Below are positions 34,662 through 44,436 of a stretch of DNA of 64,000 nt, piece by piece (positions within the stretch are counted from its first letter, which is position 1; each line of letters opens with the position of its first letter). The stretch is from Cellvibrio fontiphilus (GTDB lineage: Bacteria > Pseudomonadota > Gammaproteobacteria > Pseudomonadales > Cellvibrionaceae): the NCBI RefSeq assembly GCF_035317345.1, contig NZ_JAYKTU010000002.1; one strand, given 5' to 3'. The position numbers and the translations under genes were made by a program. The notes below the pieces were generated by a model. That model saw nothing but the letters and a program-made list of their open reading frames with translations, was not told the DNA's origin and did not search any database.

Positions 34662-36290
34662 TTACAGCCGAAATGTAGTTGCGATACTACGTTGTCGCTC
34701 CGCTAATTGGGATAGATTGTCGGTAGCATCTCGCAGGTCTTTCATTCCGTTCAGGCTCTTATTATTGAGTGCAGTCATGCTTCGCAAATTGGACTCAAAT
34801 GCATGTGTCACATTGCGCTGCTCTTCAGCGCTACTCGCAATATTCGCGTTCATGGAATAAATTTCTTCAACTGAAGATGAAAGTTCGCGTAATAAGTCGG
34901 CAACCTGTTGTACATCTGCCACACCTGAATTAGCATCTTCGCGGCTTGCGTGCATTTCACTCACAACATCGCGAGTGCTTGCTTGCAGTCGCTCGATCAT
35001 TTGTTGGATCTCTGTTGTCGAATTGCCGGTTTTACTCGCGAGTGTGCGCACTTCATCAGCCACTACCGCAAAACCACGCCCCTGCTCACCGGCTCGCGCC
35101 GCTTCAATCGCCGCATTCAAGGCTAATAAATTTGTTTGCTCGGCAATGCCACGAATCACATCCAACACACTTCCGATGGTGTTACTCAATTGGTTAAGTT
35201 GACTGACTTTTTCAGCTGCCGAATCCATTCTTCTTGCCACTTTCTCTACGCGATGAACATAGCCTTGCATATTCTCAATACTGCGCGCACTTGCACCGCG
35301 CACATGCTCAACACGGTCCAAAGTGTCACTCGAACTGCGCGATACATTATCAATAGCATCACTCATTTGTGACATACCGGAATTAAGTTGTTGGCCCATA
35401 TCACTCTGCCGATGAAGATCCTCAACACCGCTGCGACTGATGTGCGCGCTTTGCATGGCTGCGGCCGATAACAAATGCGCAGATTCCTGCAGCTGTTCAA
35501 TTATTTCGCGGAAGCGCAAAAACATTGAATTAAGCTCGGCCGAAAGCAACTCAAATTCATCATGGCTATGTGCACTAAGCTTAACGGCCAAATTCCCGCT
35601 TGCAGCCTCACTCACGCTATGCAAAATGATGCTGATGCGCTCGCGAATTTCGCGGATGACGCCTAAGGAGAGTAATCCCACCACAAATAAAATAAGCAAA
35701 ACCGTCGCTACAAAATATGTGTAGTAGCTATTTAGCTTTTCTTTAGATTCACTTTCCAACTGTGTTTTGCGCGCAACCGCAAGCTTAACCAACTCCTCTA
35801 CCGCTGTACGATTTTGGCGATAAAAGCTATCCAATTTATGTAATGACTCATCCATCGCCGCATCGTCACCAGCGGTTAATGCGGGCATAAAGCGCTGTTC
35901 GACCTCTGTGTAAAACGCGCGAGCGGGTGTAGCGGTTTTATTAGTGATCAACTCGCGCAGGTGCTCTGGCATATCATCGCTCAGCCAACGTTTTTGGCCA
36001 GTTTCAAATTCTTCGCGGGTCTGTTTGAAACGAGCCACCAGCAGCTCCCTGTCAGCAGGCGCAGCCGTGCGTATCTGACGAACAAGCAGTGCAGCTTCTA
36101 CGATATATTGAGGGGGGGGTAGTACATCGGCCACCAAATCATTACTTTGAATCACATCGGTATACAGCTTACTGCCGATCTTTACACTGCCCGCAGACTC
36201 AAACGCCTGATAAGCCAACAACATCAAACCCGCTACCACAGTAGCCAGCAGTCCATATAACAACTTTCCAAGCGATAAATTTGACATCAC
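34662..36290 (-). CDS. Methyl-accepting chemotaxis protein with helical periplasmic domain
   Basis: 542 residues. TM1 is about residues 10-30, the periplasmic part (about 32-185) is all helical like a four-helix-bundle sensor, and TM2 is about 188-212. HAMP and the signalling hairpin follow (QTNLLALNAAIEAARAGE, GRGFAVVADEVRTLA). A run of eight Gs at 36112-36119 (minus-strand Cs) encodes P-P-P near residue 58 and is a potential slippage site. The ligand is unknown. It converges on the hybrid kinase with only six bases between stops. Confidence 0.93.
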   Translation of the reverse strand: MMSNLSLGKLLYGLLATVVAGLMLLAYQAFESAGSVKIGSKLYTDVIQSNDLVADVLPPPQYIVEAALLVRQIRTAAPADRELLVARFKQTREEFETGQKRWLSDDMPEHLRELITNKTATPARAFYTEVEQRFMPALTAGDDAAMDESLHKLDSFYRQNRTAVEELVKLAVARKTQLESESKEKLNSYYTYFVATVLLILFVVGLLSLGVIREIRERISIILHSVSEAASGNLAVKLSAHSHDEFELLSAELNSMFLRFREIIEQLQESAHLLSAAAMQSAHISRSGVEDLHRQSDMGQQLNSGMSQMSDAIDNVSRSSSDTLDRVEHVRGASARSIENMQGYVHRVEKVARRMDSAAEKVSQLNQLSNTIGSVLDVIRGIAEQTNLLALNAAIEAARAGEQGRGFAVVADEVRTLASKTGNSTTEIQQMIERLQASTRDVVSEMHASREDANSGVADVQQVADLLRELSSSVEEIYSMNANIASSAEEQRNVTHAFESNLRSMTALNNKSLNGMKDLRDATDNLSQLAERQRSIATTFRL

Positions 36291-36451
36291 TTCGTAAAAT
36301 CTCCCATTTATAGTCCTTCCGACTTCATAAGACTAGACGACTCACCCTGTACGTCAATCAACCAAAATGGATATTCTTCACCCACGCGGTAAGGCTCTCT
36401 AAATACTGGCATCTGATACACTGATGGCCGGTTTTCTAACGGAATTTCACC

Positions 36452-37348
36452 ATGCCTCTATCTAAAAAAGTTCGACTAGTGGAAGTAGGCCCACGCGATG
36501 GCCTGCAAAACGAAAAACAAACCATCACTACTGCCACCAAAATCCAACTGATTGAAAATTTGGTAGCCGCTGGTTTGACCTATATAGAAGCAGGTAGTTT
36601 TGTAAACCCAAAGTGGGTTCCTCAAATGGCCGATAGCGCCGACGTATTTTCTGGCATCTCGCGGAAAGCAGGCGTTACCTACGCCGCGCTCACGCCTAAC
36701 TTGCAAGGTTATGAACGCGCCCTTGCTGTTAACGCTAATGAGGTTGCGATATTTGCAGCCGCATCAGAAGCCTTCAGCCAAAAAAATATTAATTGCTCAA
36801 TCGCCGAAAGCATCCAACGCTTTGCAACATTAATTGACGCTGCAAAAACACAACAGATTCCTGTGCGCGGTTATATTTCTTGTGTGCTTGGCTGCCCCTA
36901 TTCTGGTGCGGTTGATGCACATCAGGTCACCAGTATTGCCAAAGAATTATTGGACATGGGCTGCTATGAAATCTCCTTGGGCGACACTATTGGCGTGGGC
37001 ACTGCCGGGCAAACCAAACAATTAATTGAAACCGTTGCACGCGATATTCCTATCGAAAAAATTGCTGCCCACATGCATGACACCTATGGGCAAGCACTTG
37101 CAAATATTTATGCCGCACTGGAAATGGGCGTGAGCGTTATCGACTCTTCTGTCGCTGGTTTAGGCGGTTGCCCTTATGCGGCAGGCGCCACCGGTAATGT
37201 CGCGACTGAAGATCTGGTTTATTTGTTAAATGGACTGGGAATAGAACACGGTGTCGATCTGGAAAAATTAATTTACGCAGGCAACACCATTAGCAGTGCG
37301 CTGAACAAACCCACAAATTCAAGAGTTGCCAAGGCGATGAGTAAATAA
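36452..37348 (+). CDS. mvaB: Hydroxymethylglutaryl-CoA lyase
   Basis: 298 residues. Cleaves HMG-CoA to acetyl-CoA and acetoacetate, the last step of leucine breakdown. Motifs: VRLVEVGPRDGLQNEK at the N-terminus, HMHDTYGQALAN for metal binding, and SVAGLGGCPYAAGATGN with the catalytic Cys loop. The other leucine/isovalerate genes normally beside it (liuABCD) are missing here; it is instead followed after three bases by DUF2288, suggesting a short operon. Confidence 0.95.
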   Translation: MPLSKKVRLVEVGPRDGLQNEKQTITTATKIQLIENLVAAGLTYIEAGSFVNPKWVPQMADSADVFSGISRKAGVTYAALTPNLQGYERALAVNANEVAIFAAASEAFSQKNINCSIAESIQRFATLIDAAKTQQIPVRGYISCVLGCPYSGAVDAHQVTSIAKELLDMGCYEISLGDTIGVGTAGQTKQLIETVARDIPIEKIAAHMHDTYGQALANIYAALEMGVSVIDSSVAGLGGCPYAAGATGNVATEDLVYLLNGLGIEHGVDLEKLIYAGNTISSALNKPTNSRVAKAMSK

Positions 37349-37351
37349 CCT

Positions 37352-37645
37352 ATGACCAAAGATATCGAACAACAAATCAATTTGGAAACTGCACAAATCC
37401 GCTGGCATGAGCTGCAACGTTTTTTCGCAAGCGGCAACGCTATTGCTGTAGACCCAACATTGGATTTAACCCACGTAGCTGCCCAAATCGTCGCGGATAA
37501 TGCCACTCAAATTAAACAGTGGATGGATGCAGGTTTAGTCGATGCAGTGAAAGATTCACAGGCGCAACAATGGTATGAAGAAAACGCTATTGTTTGGGCA
37601 GTGGTGATAAAACCTTGGGTGTTGGTGCAACCGATTATTCAGTAA
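37352..37645 (+). CDS. DUF2288 family protein
   Basis: A 97-residue soluble protein starting three bases after mvaB. NLETAQIRWHELQRFFASGN and VDPTLDLTHVAAQIVADN, then WYEENAIVWAVVIKPWVLVQ, match DUF2288, a small conserved family of gammaproteobacteria and cyanobacteria with no assigned function. It is probably translated from the mvaB message. Confidence 0.85.
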   Translation: MTKDIEQQINLETAQIRWHELQRFFASGNAIAVDPTLDLTHVAAQIVADNATQIKQWMDAGLVDAVKDSQAQQWYEENAIVWAVVIKPWVLVQPIIQ

Positions 37646-37681
37646 CCATTTATTAAACTATAGATCTGCAAGGAAATTAAT

Positions 37682-38095
37682 ATGAACCTAACCGCCAGCG
37701 GTGTTGCATTACGTTTTTTATTTGCGCTTTTATTGGTGCTGCTTAGCTACAACCCCAGTGGGTATTCCTATTTTCATTGGGTTTATAACAGCTTTAGCGA
37801 CATCACACCCTATGTGGTGATAGCAGGGATTATTCTGCTGATAGGCTGGGGAGTTTATATAAAAGCGACACTTAATTCTCTGGGTATTGTTGGTGTGATT
37901 GTTTTATCTGCGTTATTTGCAAGTTTGGTGTGGCTATTTATTTACTGGGGTTTTTTAAGCGTTTCCGATATTTCAGCTATGGCTTGGGTGATAGAAGTAT
38001 TGCTTGCAGCGCTATTAGCAGTAGGCATGTGCTGGTCGCACTTCACTCGCCGTATGAGTGGGCAAGTGGATGTAGATGAGATTGAAAATAATTAA
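37682..38095 (+). CDS. DUF6524-like four-helix membrane protein
   Basis: 137 residues with four hydrophobic segments (about 8-28, 36-60, 66-92, 96-118) and a short cytoplasmic tail. The N-terminus NLTASGVALRFLFALLLVLL and SYNPSGYSYFHWV match DUF6524. AAGGA lies before the ATG. Same strand as mvaB-DUF2288, 36 bases on, so probably in the same operon. The function is unknown. Confidence 0.75.
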   Translation: MNLTASGVALRFLFALLLVLLSYNPSGYSYFHWVYNSFSDITPYVVIAGIILLIGWGVYIKATLNSLGIVGVIVLSALFASLVWLFIYWGFLSVSDISAMAWVIEVLLAALLAVGMCWSHFTRRMSGQVDVDEIENN

Positions 38096-38098
38096 TCC

Positions 38099-38133
38099 GA
38101 TGTGGAGCTAACTCTATTCTTGTTAGCCCCACA
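38099..38133. terminator. Hairpin between converging membrane-protein genes
   Basis: A 13-bp stem with one mismatch (ATGTGGAGCTAAC / GTTAGCCCCACAT) and a nine-base loop lies between two converging stops. It has no clear T-run, so termination strength is uncertain. Confidence 0.4.
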
Positions 38134-38151
38134 TCAGCAAAACCACACCAT

Positions 38152-38715
38152 TTATTGTGCCAGCGAACGGTACTCACTGCGTAAGCCGCGCCACACTTCT
38201 AATGCAATCACTAATGTGATGGCAAGCACAAGACTATAAATCACCATCACATAAGCAAACGGCACTGTATTGTTCCATGGTCGCGCAATCCCCAGATAAC
38301 AGGCATACAGCCAAGAAACCAGCGATACCACTGCAGTGATTACTACCAACAACTGGCCTCTGCCACTGGCTCCCGCAAACCCTCTTGGTGAGGCCAGTAC
38401 AGGAAAACTGTAGTAATGCAAAAACAAACCATTAATTGTAAGAATGCTAACTACCGTGAATTTTGCCCAGAGTTTTTGATTCATCAGGTAATTGGGCACT
38501 TCCAGATAACCGATAGTGACTATCGCCAAACCGGATACCCAAAGCACCACCAAGGCGAAAGTGACCAAACCGCAATTGCGCTGAAAATTGAAAATTGTAT
38601 CTGCATCCATAGCGCGCCCTCGCCATTTAGCAAGCGCGTGATCCTGTATCAGCAGAACACCTATGGCGAGGCAGGCGGCAATTAAATGTGTGTAAACCAG
38701 AAGTGTTTTGAGCAT
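38152..38715 (-). CDS. DUF2214 family membrane protein
   Basis: 187 residues with about four or five hydrophobic helices. LLVYTHLIAACLAIGVLLIQ at the N-terminus and the FNFQRNCGLVTFALVVLWVS segment match DUF2214, a membrane family of unknown function with conserved His residues that may hold a cofactor. GGGGA lies upstream of the ATG. It is monocistronic by spacing. Confidence 0.78.
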   Translation of the reverse strand: MLKTLLVYTHLIAACLAIGVLLIQDHALAKWRGRAMDADTIFNFQRNCGLVTFALVVLWVSGLAIVTIGYLEVPNYLMNQKLWAKFTVVSILTINGLFLHYYSFPVLASPRGFAGASGRGQLLVVITAVVSLVSWLYACYLGIARPWNNTVPFAYVMVIYSLVLAITLVIALEVWRGLRSEYRSLAQ

Positions 38716-38889
38716 TGTCAGATTCCCCTATCGTTATTATTAAAAACAGCCCAATCATCGATTGCGGCTGCAGGGAACTTTTTGATCTAGCTCAAACAAA
38801 CGCTTAACAGGCGAAGATCTTTTAGGGAGCAGAATCACAGCAACGTCAAACAGCCAGGGTCAACCGTGCTGTTGTGCAGACTGTTTTTA

Positions 38890-39471
38890 TCAGCGATTAA
38901 ATATCTCCCAGTTCTCCAACTTTTTCTTTTCGCTTTTGCGCAACAGCACATAGGTTGCGCCTACCCAGCCGTGACGTTTCTGGGCAGAGTGAAACGCCAT
39001 GACTTCATCCAACTGCGGCAGCCAGTGAGCTACACAGCTCTTTAATTGCGCTGGCTGGTCGCGCCCTTCGCCTTTGCCGTGGGTGACAAGCGCACAGCGG
39101 ATGTCGTTGGTCATACAGTCTTTTATAAATTGAAAAACGGCGGTACGCGCCTGCTCTACGGTCATGTTGTGCAGATCAAGGCGCGCATCAATCTGGTATT
39201 TGCCCATACGCAAACTGCGGTAAACACCGTGCTGCACACCATCGCGTTTGAATTCAATGACTGCGAGTGGGTCAAGTGGCTCTATGTATTCGCCGGAAAG
39301 AAAATTTTTGTCCTTGGCGAGTTCTGCAGTAGCAGCCTTACGGCGGGTTTCGATACTGGTTTGGTCTTTATGCGGCGAAGCGAGCACCACTTTTTCTTCT
39401 ACTTTGATGGGTTTTACGCCCTTCATCTGGGAGAGGAAAAAATCGACATCTGAGGGTTTATCGGTAGACAT
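38890..39471 (-). CDS. smrA: Smr-domain DNA endonuclease, SmrA-like
   Basis: 193 residues. The N-terminal half is low in recognisable features, with VDFFLSQMKGVKPI. The C-terminal Smr domain has RLDLHNMTVEQARTAV (LDLHG-type motif, here LDLHN) and the glycine loop VTHGKGEGRDQPAQLK, followed by FHSAQKRHGWVGATYVLL. Stand-alone Smr proteins of this layout are SmrA/YdaL-like nickases. No strong ribosome binding site is visible. Confidence 0.85.
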   Translation of the reverse strand: MSTDKPSDVDFFLSQMKGVKPIKVEEKVVLASPHKDQTSIETRRKAATAELAKDKNFLSGEYIEPLDPLAVIEFKRDGVQHGVYRSLRMGKYQIDARLDLHNMTVEQARTAVFQFIKDCMTNDIRCALVTHGKGEGRDQPAQLKSCVAHWLPQLDEVMAFHSAQKRHGWVGATYVLLRKSEKKKLENWEIFNR

Positions 39472-39514
39472 AAGCGGACATCTGGACAGCGGTAAGTGAG
39501 TCGAAATTGTAAAA

Positions 39515-39546
39515 CAAAAAGCCGCCCTTGTGAGGCGGCCCTTGTT
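39515..39546 (-). terminator. Terminator after acs
   Basis: GCCGCC/GGCGGC stem with a seven-base loop; on the minus strand it is followed by a T-rich run. It lies 46 bases past the acs stop. Confidence 0.8.
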
Positions 39547-39591
39547 TTACGCATCCCGGATCAATCAGGATGAATTCTGTCGCACTGGCGA

Positions 39592-41529
39592 TTATTTATT
39601 CGCACGATTGGCAATCAACTCATTCACCACGGCCGGATCAGCAAGCGTTGACGTATCACCCAATGAATCCAATTCATTCGCGGCGATTTTACGCAAAATG
39701 CGGCGCATGATTTTGCCGGAGCGGGTTTTGGGTAAGCCCGGCGCCCACTGGATAATATCCGGGCGGGCGATAGCACCAATCTCTTTCACCACCAACGCCA
39801 GCAATTCTTTTTTCAGCTCATCGCTGGGTTGTTCGCCTGCCATCAGGGTCACATAGGCATAAATGCCCTGACCTTTGATGTCGTGCGGATAACCGACCAC
39901 GGCCGCTTCGGCAACCTTATCGTGTAACACCAGTGCGCTTTCTACTTCGGCAGTACCCATGCGATGGCCGGATACGTTTAGCACATCGTCCACGCGGCCG
40001 GTGATCCAGTAATAACCATCGCCATCGCGGCGGGCGCCGTCACCGGTGAAGTAGTAACCCGGGTAGGTGCTGTAATAGGTGTCTATGCAGCGCTGGTGAT
40101 CGCCAAACACGGTACGAATCTGGCTGGGCCAAGCGGCTTTAATACAAAGGTTACCTTCGCCGGCGCCGATGACTTCCTTACCTTCGGGGTCAAGCAGCAC
40201 TGGCTGTACGCCAAAGAAAGGCACTGTGGCCGAGCCGGGTTTCAGGTCGATAGCACCGGGCAAGGGAGTCAGCATGTGGGCGCCGGTTTCGGTTTGCCAC
40301 CAGGTATCCATAATCGGGCAGCGGCTGTCACCCACTACGCGGTAGTACCATTCCCAAGCTTCGGGGTTGATCGGCTCGCCCACACTGCCGAGGATTTTCA
40401 GGCTAGCGCGCGAGGTTTTGGTGACGTAATCATTGCCTGCACCCATTAGTGCGCGAATCGCGGTCGGTGCTGTGTAAAAGCTGTTAACGCCGTGTTTGTC
40501 GATCACTTGCCAGCAGCGGGACGCATCGGGGTAAGTAGGCACACCTTCAAACATCAGGGTAGTCGCGCCATTAGTGAGCGGACCGTACACAATATAGCTG
40601 TGGCCGGTTACCCAGCCCACGTCGGCGGTACACCAGTAAACATCGCCTTCCTGATAGTCGAATACGTACTTATGGGTCATTGCCGCTTGCAGCAAATAGC
40701 CGCCGGTGGTGTGCAATACGCCCTTGGGTTTGCCGGTAGAGCCGGATGTGTAAAGGATAAATAGCGGGTCTTCCGCATCCATCACTTCCGGTTCACATTC
40801 ATTGGCCTGACGCTCCACCAAATCTTCGTACCAGAAATCGCGTTTTTCGTCCCAGGCAATATCGCCACCGGTGCGTTTAACAACTATGCAGGTGTGCACG
40901 CCGGGGCACTGCACCAAGGCGACATCGGCATTCTTTTTCAGTGGCACACGCTTGCCACCGCGTAGGCCTTCATCGGCGGTAATCACCACCTGGCAGTCAG
41001 CATCCTGAATACGGTCTTTTAAGGCTTCGGGCGAGAAGCCACCAAATACGATGGAGTGAATCGCGCCAATACGGGTACAGGCCAGCATGGCGTAAGCGGC
41101 TTCGGGGATCATCGGCATATAAATGCACACGCGATCACCCTTTTTAACGCCGCGCTCGCGCAGGGCATTGGCCAAACGGCAAACTTGATCGTGCAATTCT
41201 TGATAGCTGATGAACTGGTCTTCGGAAGGGTCATCGCCCTCCCAGATAATGGCGGTTTGTTTGGCGCGTGCGGGCAGGTGGCGGTCGATACAGTTCACGC
41301 TCACATTTAACTTGCCGCCCACAAACCAGGCCACTTCACCTTTTTTAAGATCACTCTTGGTCACTTGCGACCAAGGTTGCTGCCAGGTCAAAAACGCCTT
41401 GGCCTGCTCTGCCCAAAAAATGTCGGGCGAGCTGATAGATTGCTCGTACATTTCCTTATAGCGCGCCAAATCAATCGCCGCGTTACGTTTAAAAGCTTCG
41501 GGAACCGGATACAGCTGGACTTCTGACAT
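39592..41529 (-). CDS. acs: Acetyl-CoA synthetase
   Basis: 645 residues, the standard length. Activates acetate with ATP and CoA. Signatures: YTSGSTGKPKGVLHTTGGYL (AMP-binding loop), WWQTETGAHM, YYFTGDGARRDGDGYYWITGR, and TRSGKIMRRILRKIA at the C-terminus, which contains the regulatory acetylation-site Lys. It stands alone with a terminator downstream; no actP or acs regulator is adjacent. Confidence 0.97.
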   Translation of the reverse strand: MSEVQLYPVPEAFKRNAAIDLARYKEMYEQSISSPDIFWAEQAKAFLTWQQPWSQVTKSDLKKGEVAWFVGGKLNVSVNCIDRHLPARAKQTAIIWEGDDPSEDQFISYQELHDQVCRLANALRERGVKKGDRVCIYMPMIPEAAYAMLACTRIGAIHSIVFGGFSPEALKDRIQDADCQVVITADEGLRGGKRVPLKKNADVALVQCPGVHTCIVVKRTGGDIAWDEKRDFWYEDLVERQANECEPEVMDAEDPLFILYTSGSTGKPKGVLHTTGGYLLQAAMTHKYVFDYQEGDVYWCTADVGWVTGHSYIVYGPLTNGATTLMFEGVPTYPDASRCWQVIDKHGVNSFYTAPTAIRALMGAGNDYVTKTSRASLKILGSVGEPINPEAWEWYYRVVGDSRCPIMDTWWQTETGAHMLTPLPGAIDLKPGSATVPFFGVQPVLLDPEGKEVIGAGEGNLCIKAAWPSQIRTVFGDHQRCIDTYYSTYPGYYFTGDGARRDGDGYYWITGRVDDVLNVSGHRMGTAEVESALVLHDKVAEAAVVGYPHDIKGQGIYAYVTLMAGEQPSDELKKELLALVVKEIGAIARPDIIQWAPGLPKTRSGKIMRRILRKIAANELDSLGDTSTLADPAVVNELIANRANK

Positions 41530-42060
41530 GTTGATCTCGCTTTGACGTTATCTTGTTATTCGTTGGTAAACCCGCGCGAGTGATACAGCAACCACTCCAA
41601 CTAGCGCGCAGGCCTGTAAAAGTTCGCCTCAAAGCTTAGCAGTTCTGTCCTTGCAATCTCAATGACAACGTTGTCCAATCGATAAGATTTACGCGTTTTT
41701 ACCTGCCTTGCTTACTTTGGATAAAACGAGACCATCCGGTTTTGGCTGACTTATCCCATTAATAGTTATAACCAACCGAAAGAGCAGAGCCAAAAGCTAT
41801 TCCCTATCGATAGCTTCCCTCTAAAAATGATTTGTGTGCCACTAAAAGTGATACGAATCAGGTTAAGCGAACCCCAACATGGGACTAACTCCCACTCCCT
41901 GCAGCGCCTAAGCTGGTGCTGCTTGGGAGTGAAGCGGCGAAAGTGGATATAAAAACAACACCCGCCTGACAGCGATATTGCCCGCTCCCGAGCCAGCAGA
42001 ACTCTGCTGATGCAGAAGCTCTGAACTCATCTAATAACGATATCAACGAGGCAATCAACT
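41530..42060. other. 531-base gap upstream of GH16 gene
   Basis: No gene seen. It must hold the acs promoter (minus) and the GH16 promoter (plus). A palindrome, CACT-AAA-AGTG, lies at about 41840-41850, and the TGGGA-CTAAC-TCCCA inverted repeat discussed with the CAZyme promoters lies at 41880-41894. No RNA gene or terminator was recognised. Confidence 0.55.
41880..41894. promoter_or_regulatory. Putative CAZyme operator 1 (TGGGA-N5-TCCCA)
   Basis: A 5-bp-arm inverted repeat, TGGGACTAACTCCCA, about 170 bases before the GH16 start. Related motifs lie upstream of the GH5 and the large GH16 genes. Confidence 0.4.
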
Positions 42061-43974
42061 ATGTTTTTTCATCAATACCCATCACTGGCAAAAGGCTTGG
42101 GCCGCCTGGCAATCGCAGCAACCGGGCTGCTGGCTGCCTCTGGCTATGCTGCAACCCAATGCCAAAACCCCACCCCCATATGGGCCGATGAGTTTAATGG
42201 TACAGCGGTGGATACCAGCAAATGGGAGTTCCAAAACGGTGATGGCTGCAGCTATGGTATTTGCGGTTGGGGTAACAATGAGCTCCAGTCTTACCAGTCC
42301 GCTAACGCGACTGTCGCCAATGGCTTACTGACTATTACTGCCAAAAAACAACGTGTTGGCTCCAAGTCTTACACTTCATCGCGCATCAGAACCCTGAATA
42401 TGCCCAACGGCGGCCAGTGGAAAAATGGCCGTTTTGAGGCGCGTGTGAAGGTGCCGCGTGGCGCTGGTATGTGGCCAGCTTTTTGGATGCTGCCCGCCAA
42501 TACCAATGTGGGCTGGCCGATGAGTGGTGAAATCGACATTCTGGAAGCCACTGGCCAAGCCAACATGATTGCTTTTGGCACACTGCATTATGGCGAGGCC
42601 TGGCCGAACAATCAGTGGACTAGCGGCCGCATTTTGAAACAACCCGATACCTGGTCGGATAACTTCCATACCTATGCAGTGGAATGGGAACCCAATGTGA
42701 TCCGTTGGTACATAGACGACCTGCTCTACTCCACCAAAACCCCGGCAGATCTGGGCAACCCTGCCTACTGGACCTTTGAGGACTTCCAGTACTATATGAT
42801 TCTTAATCTGGCGATTGGCGGCAACCTGGGCGGGCCAGTGGATGAGTCCATGCTACCGCAGACTATGCAGGTTGATTATGTGCGGGTGTACAACTACGGC
42901 AAGCCAAACCTGAGCGGCAAACATCTGGTTGAGCCCAATACCAGTGCAACCTATTCGGTTATCGATGAAGCGGGAACCAACAGCAGCTACAGCTGGACCA
43001 GTCCAACCGGGCAGACCTCAACCGGCAAATCGCTGACGGTCAACTGGGGAACTCTGGGTGGGCCAGTGACGGTAAGAGTCACCAATAGCTGCGGCAGTTA
43101 CAACCTGTCACTGAATGTGCATGTTGCACCTACATTGAATAGAGCCGACATCCACGATGATTTCGAAAGCAATCGCAACCTGGCGTATACCAGCTGGACT
43201 GGCAACCTGAACCAGGCAAGTGCAAACCCATCACCCACAGGCGTAAACACCTCCAGCCTGGTAGCAAGTTATGTGCGCAGCAGTAGCTCACAGTACGATG
43301 TGATTTCTGGCACCGCCAGCCTGATTCCCAATGCAGCCCCGTTCGTCAGTGGCAGCAAGGCGTTTTATCTGGATGTTTACACCAATGCACCAGTGGGCAC
43401 TGAAATGCTGGTACAACTGGAGAGCAGCACAGCGACGGCAAGCAACTTCCCCACCGGCCGCCACTCACGTTATATCGCCCACACCACGGCGCAGAATAGC
43501 TGGCAGCGGGTGAAGTTCCTGATGGACGACCGGATTGATGGCACCACCGCCGACACAGCCGTCAGCAAAATTGTGTTGTTATTGGCCCCCAACACCTTCA
43601 CTGGTCACACTTACTATCTGGACAATTTCAGCACCTACGCCGCCGGCACGGCGCCAGTACCGGCGACCTCCATGAGTGTAAGTGGTGTTAGTACCAGCAC
43701 AGCCAGCGCCGGCAAGGGCACCAAATACGCCACAGCGACTATCACTGTGCTCGACAACAACAATGCGCCCGTTGCCAATGCGACAGTGACCGGCAATTTC
43801 AGCGGCAGCATTAATCAAACGGGTGTCAGTGGCAAAACCGGCAGCGATGGCAAAATTACCCTGCAAACCTCCAGCGCAGCGGGCGGTACTTTGGTGGTCA
43901 ACTTTTGTGTGAGTGCATTAAGTCATGCGTCCTTGAGCCACAACACAGCCAATAGTTCGGGCTTGTGCCCGTAA
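42061..43974 (+). CDS. Secreted GH16 beta-glucanase (laminarinase-like), modular
   Basis: 637 residues. Signal peptide 1-30 (ending SGYA-A). GH16 domain about 38-275, with the catalytic signature GEIDILEA: nucleophile E157, D159 and acid/base E162; the surrounding WPAFWMLP and WPNNQW resemble endo-1,3-beta-glucanases. A PKD-like beta domain follows (about 285-360), then a galactose-binding-like module (about 365-535, DDFESNRNLAYTSW...) and a C-terminal bacterial Ig/Big_1-like domain. It hydrolyses beta-1,3(1,4)-glucans outside the cell by family inference; exact substrate is uncertain. GAGG precedes the ATG, and a terminator follows. Confidence 0.88.
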   Translation: MFFHQYPSLAKGLGRLAIAATGLLAASGYAATQCQNPTPIWADEFNGTAVDTSKWEFQNGDGCSYGICGWGNNELQSYQSANATVANGLLTITAKKQRVGSKSYTSSRIRTLNMPNGGQWKNGRFEARVKVPRGAGMWPAFWMLPANTNVGWPMSGEIDILEATGQANMIAFGTLHYGEAWPNNQWTSGRILKQPDTWSDNFHTYAVEWEPNVIRWYIDDLLYSTKTPADLGNPAYWTFEDFQYYMILNLAIGGNLGGPVDESMLPQTMQVDYVRVYNYGKPNLSGKHLVEPNTSATYSVIDEAGTNSSYSWTSPTGQTSTGKSLTVNWGTLGGPVTVRVTNSCGSYNLSLNVHVAPTLNRADIHDDFESNRNLAYTSWTGNLNQASANPSPTGVNTSSLVASYVRSSSSQYDVISGTASLIPNAAPFVSGSKAFYLDVYTNAPVGTEMLVQLESSTATASNFPTGRHSRYIAHTTAQNSWQRVKFLMDDRIDGTTADTAVSKIVLLLAPNTFTGHTYYLDNFSTYAAGTAPVPATSMSVSGVSTSTASAGKGTKYATATITVLDNNNAPVANATVTGNFSGSINQTGVSGKTGSDGKITLQTSSAAGGTLVVNFCVSALSHASLSHNTANSSGLCP

Positions 43975-44023
43975 GCGTTAAGTACCACTAGCTAGTCTTG
44001 AGAGGGAGTTTGTGAGCCGACTT

Positions 44024-44049
44024 GGCGAGGATTATTCCTCGCCTTTTTT
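44024..44049 (+). terminator. Terminator after GH16 gene
   Basis: GGCGAGG / CCTCGCC stem, six-base loop and a run of six Ts, 50 bases past the stop. Confidence 0.92.
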
Positions 44050-44076
44050 ATTCGGGCAAAGCCGCGTTAACCAGCC

Positions 44077-44307
44077 TTATTTTTTAGCGGGATGAGAAAG
44101 CCCTACCCCTTCACGATCCATCCGCTCCAGCTCTTGTTTGTAGGCCTCCATTTCCTCCCAATCAAACGCAGTTCCAACGTTCAAATGTTCAGGATGCAGA
44201 GCGCGTTCCTTGGCGTTTTCTTGCAAGCTGTGCTCTTTTTGCGGTTCATCATCAGTGCCATTTAGGACTTCAAATTGCTTGAGAATATCATCGCTTTTCT
44301 TCGACAT
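44077..44307 (-). CDS. Small acidic protein of unknown function
   Basis: 76 residues from the ATG at 44307 (GGAG nine bases upstream); a GTG two codons earlier is also open. The product is highly charged with no hydrophobic segment (FDWEEMEAYKQELERMDREG) and was not recognised. Its length, ribosome binding site and place between two terminators make it a credible gene. It reads away from panD, with its own promoter expected in the short gap. Confidence 0.6.
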   Translation of the reverse strand: MSKKSDDILKQFEVLNGTDDEPQKEHSLQENAKERALHPEHLNVGTAFDWEEMEAYKQELERMDREGVGLSHPAKK

Positions 44308-44373
44308 AATCACGAACTCCGGCGTTAGGGCTTAGCCTAGGAACATAGTCTTTGACAATAAATCCGACAATAA

Positions 44374-44397
44374 AAAAGGGCGGTTTACCGCCCTTTT
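44374..44397 (-). terminator. Terminator after panD
   Basis: AAAAGGGCGGT / ACCGCCCTTTT, an 11-bp stem with a two-base loop, 40 bases past the panD stop. Confidence 0.9.
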
Positions 44398-44436
44398 ATA
44401 CGCACACTGCCGCTTACAGCGACTAGCATCCAGCAC

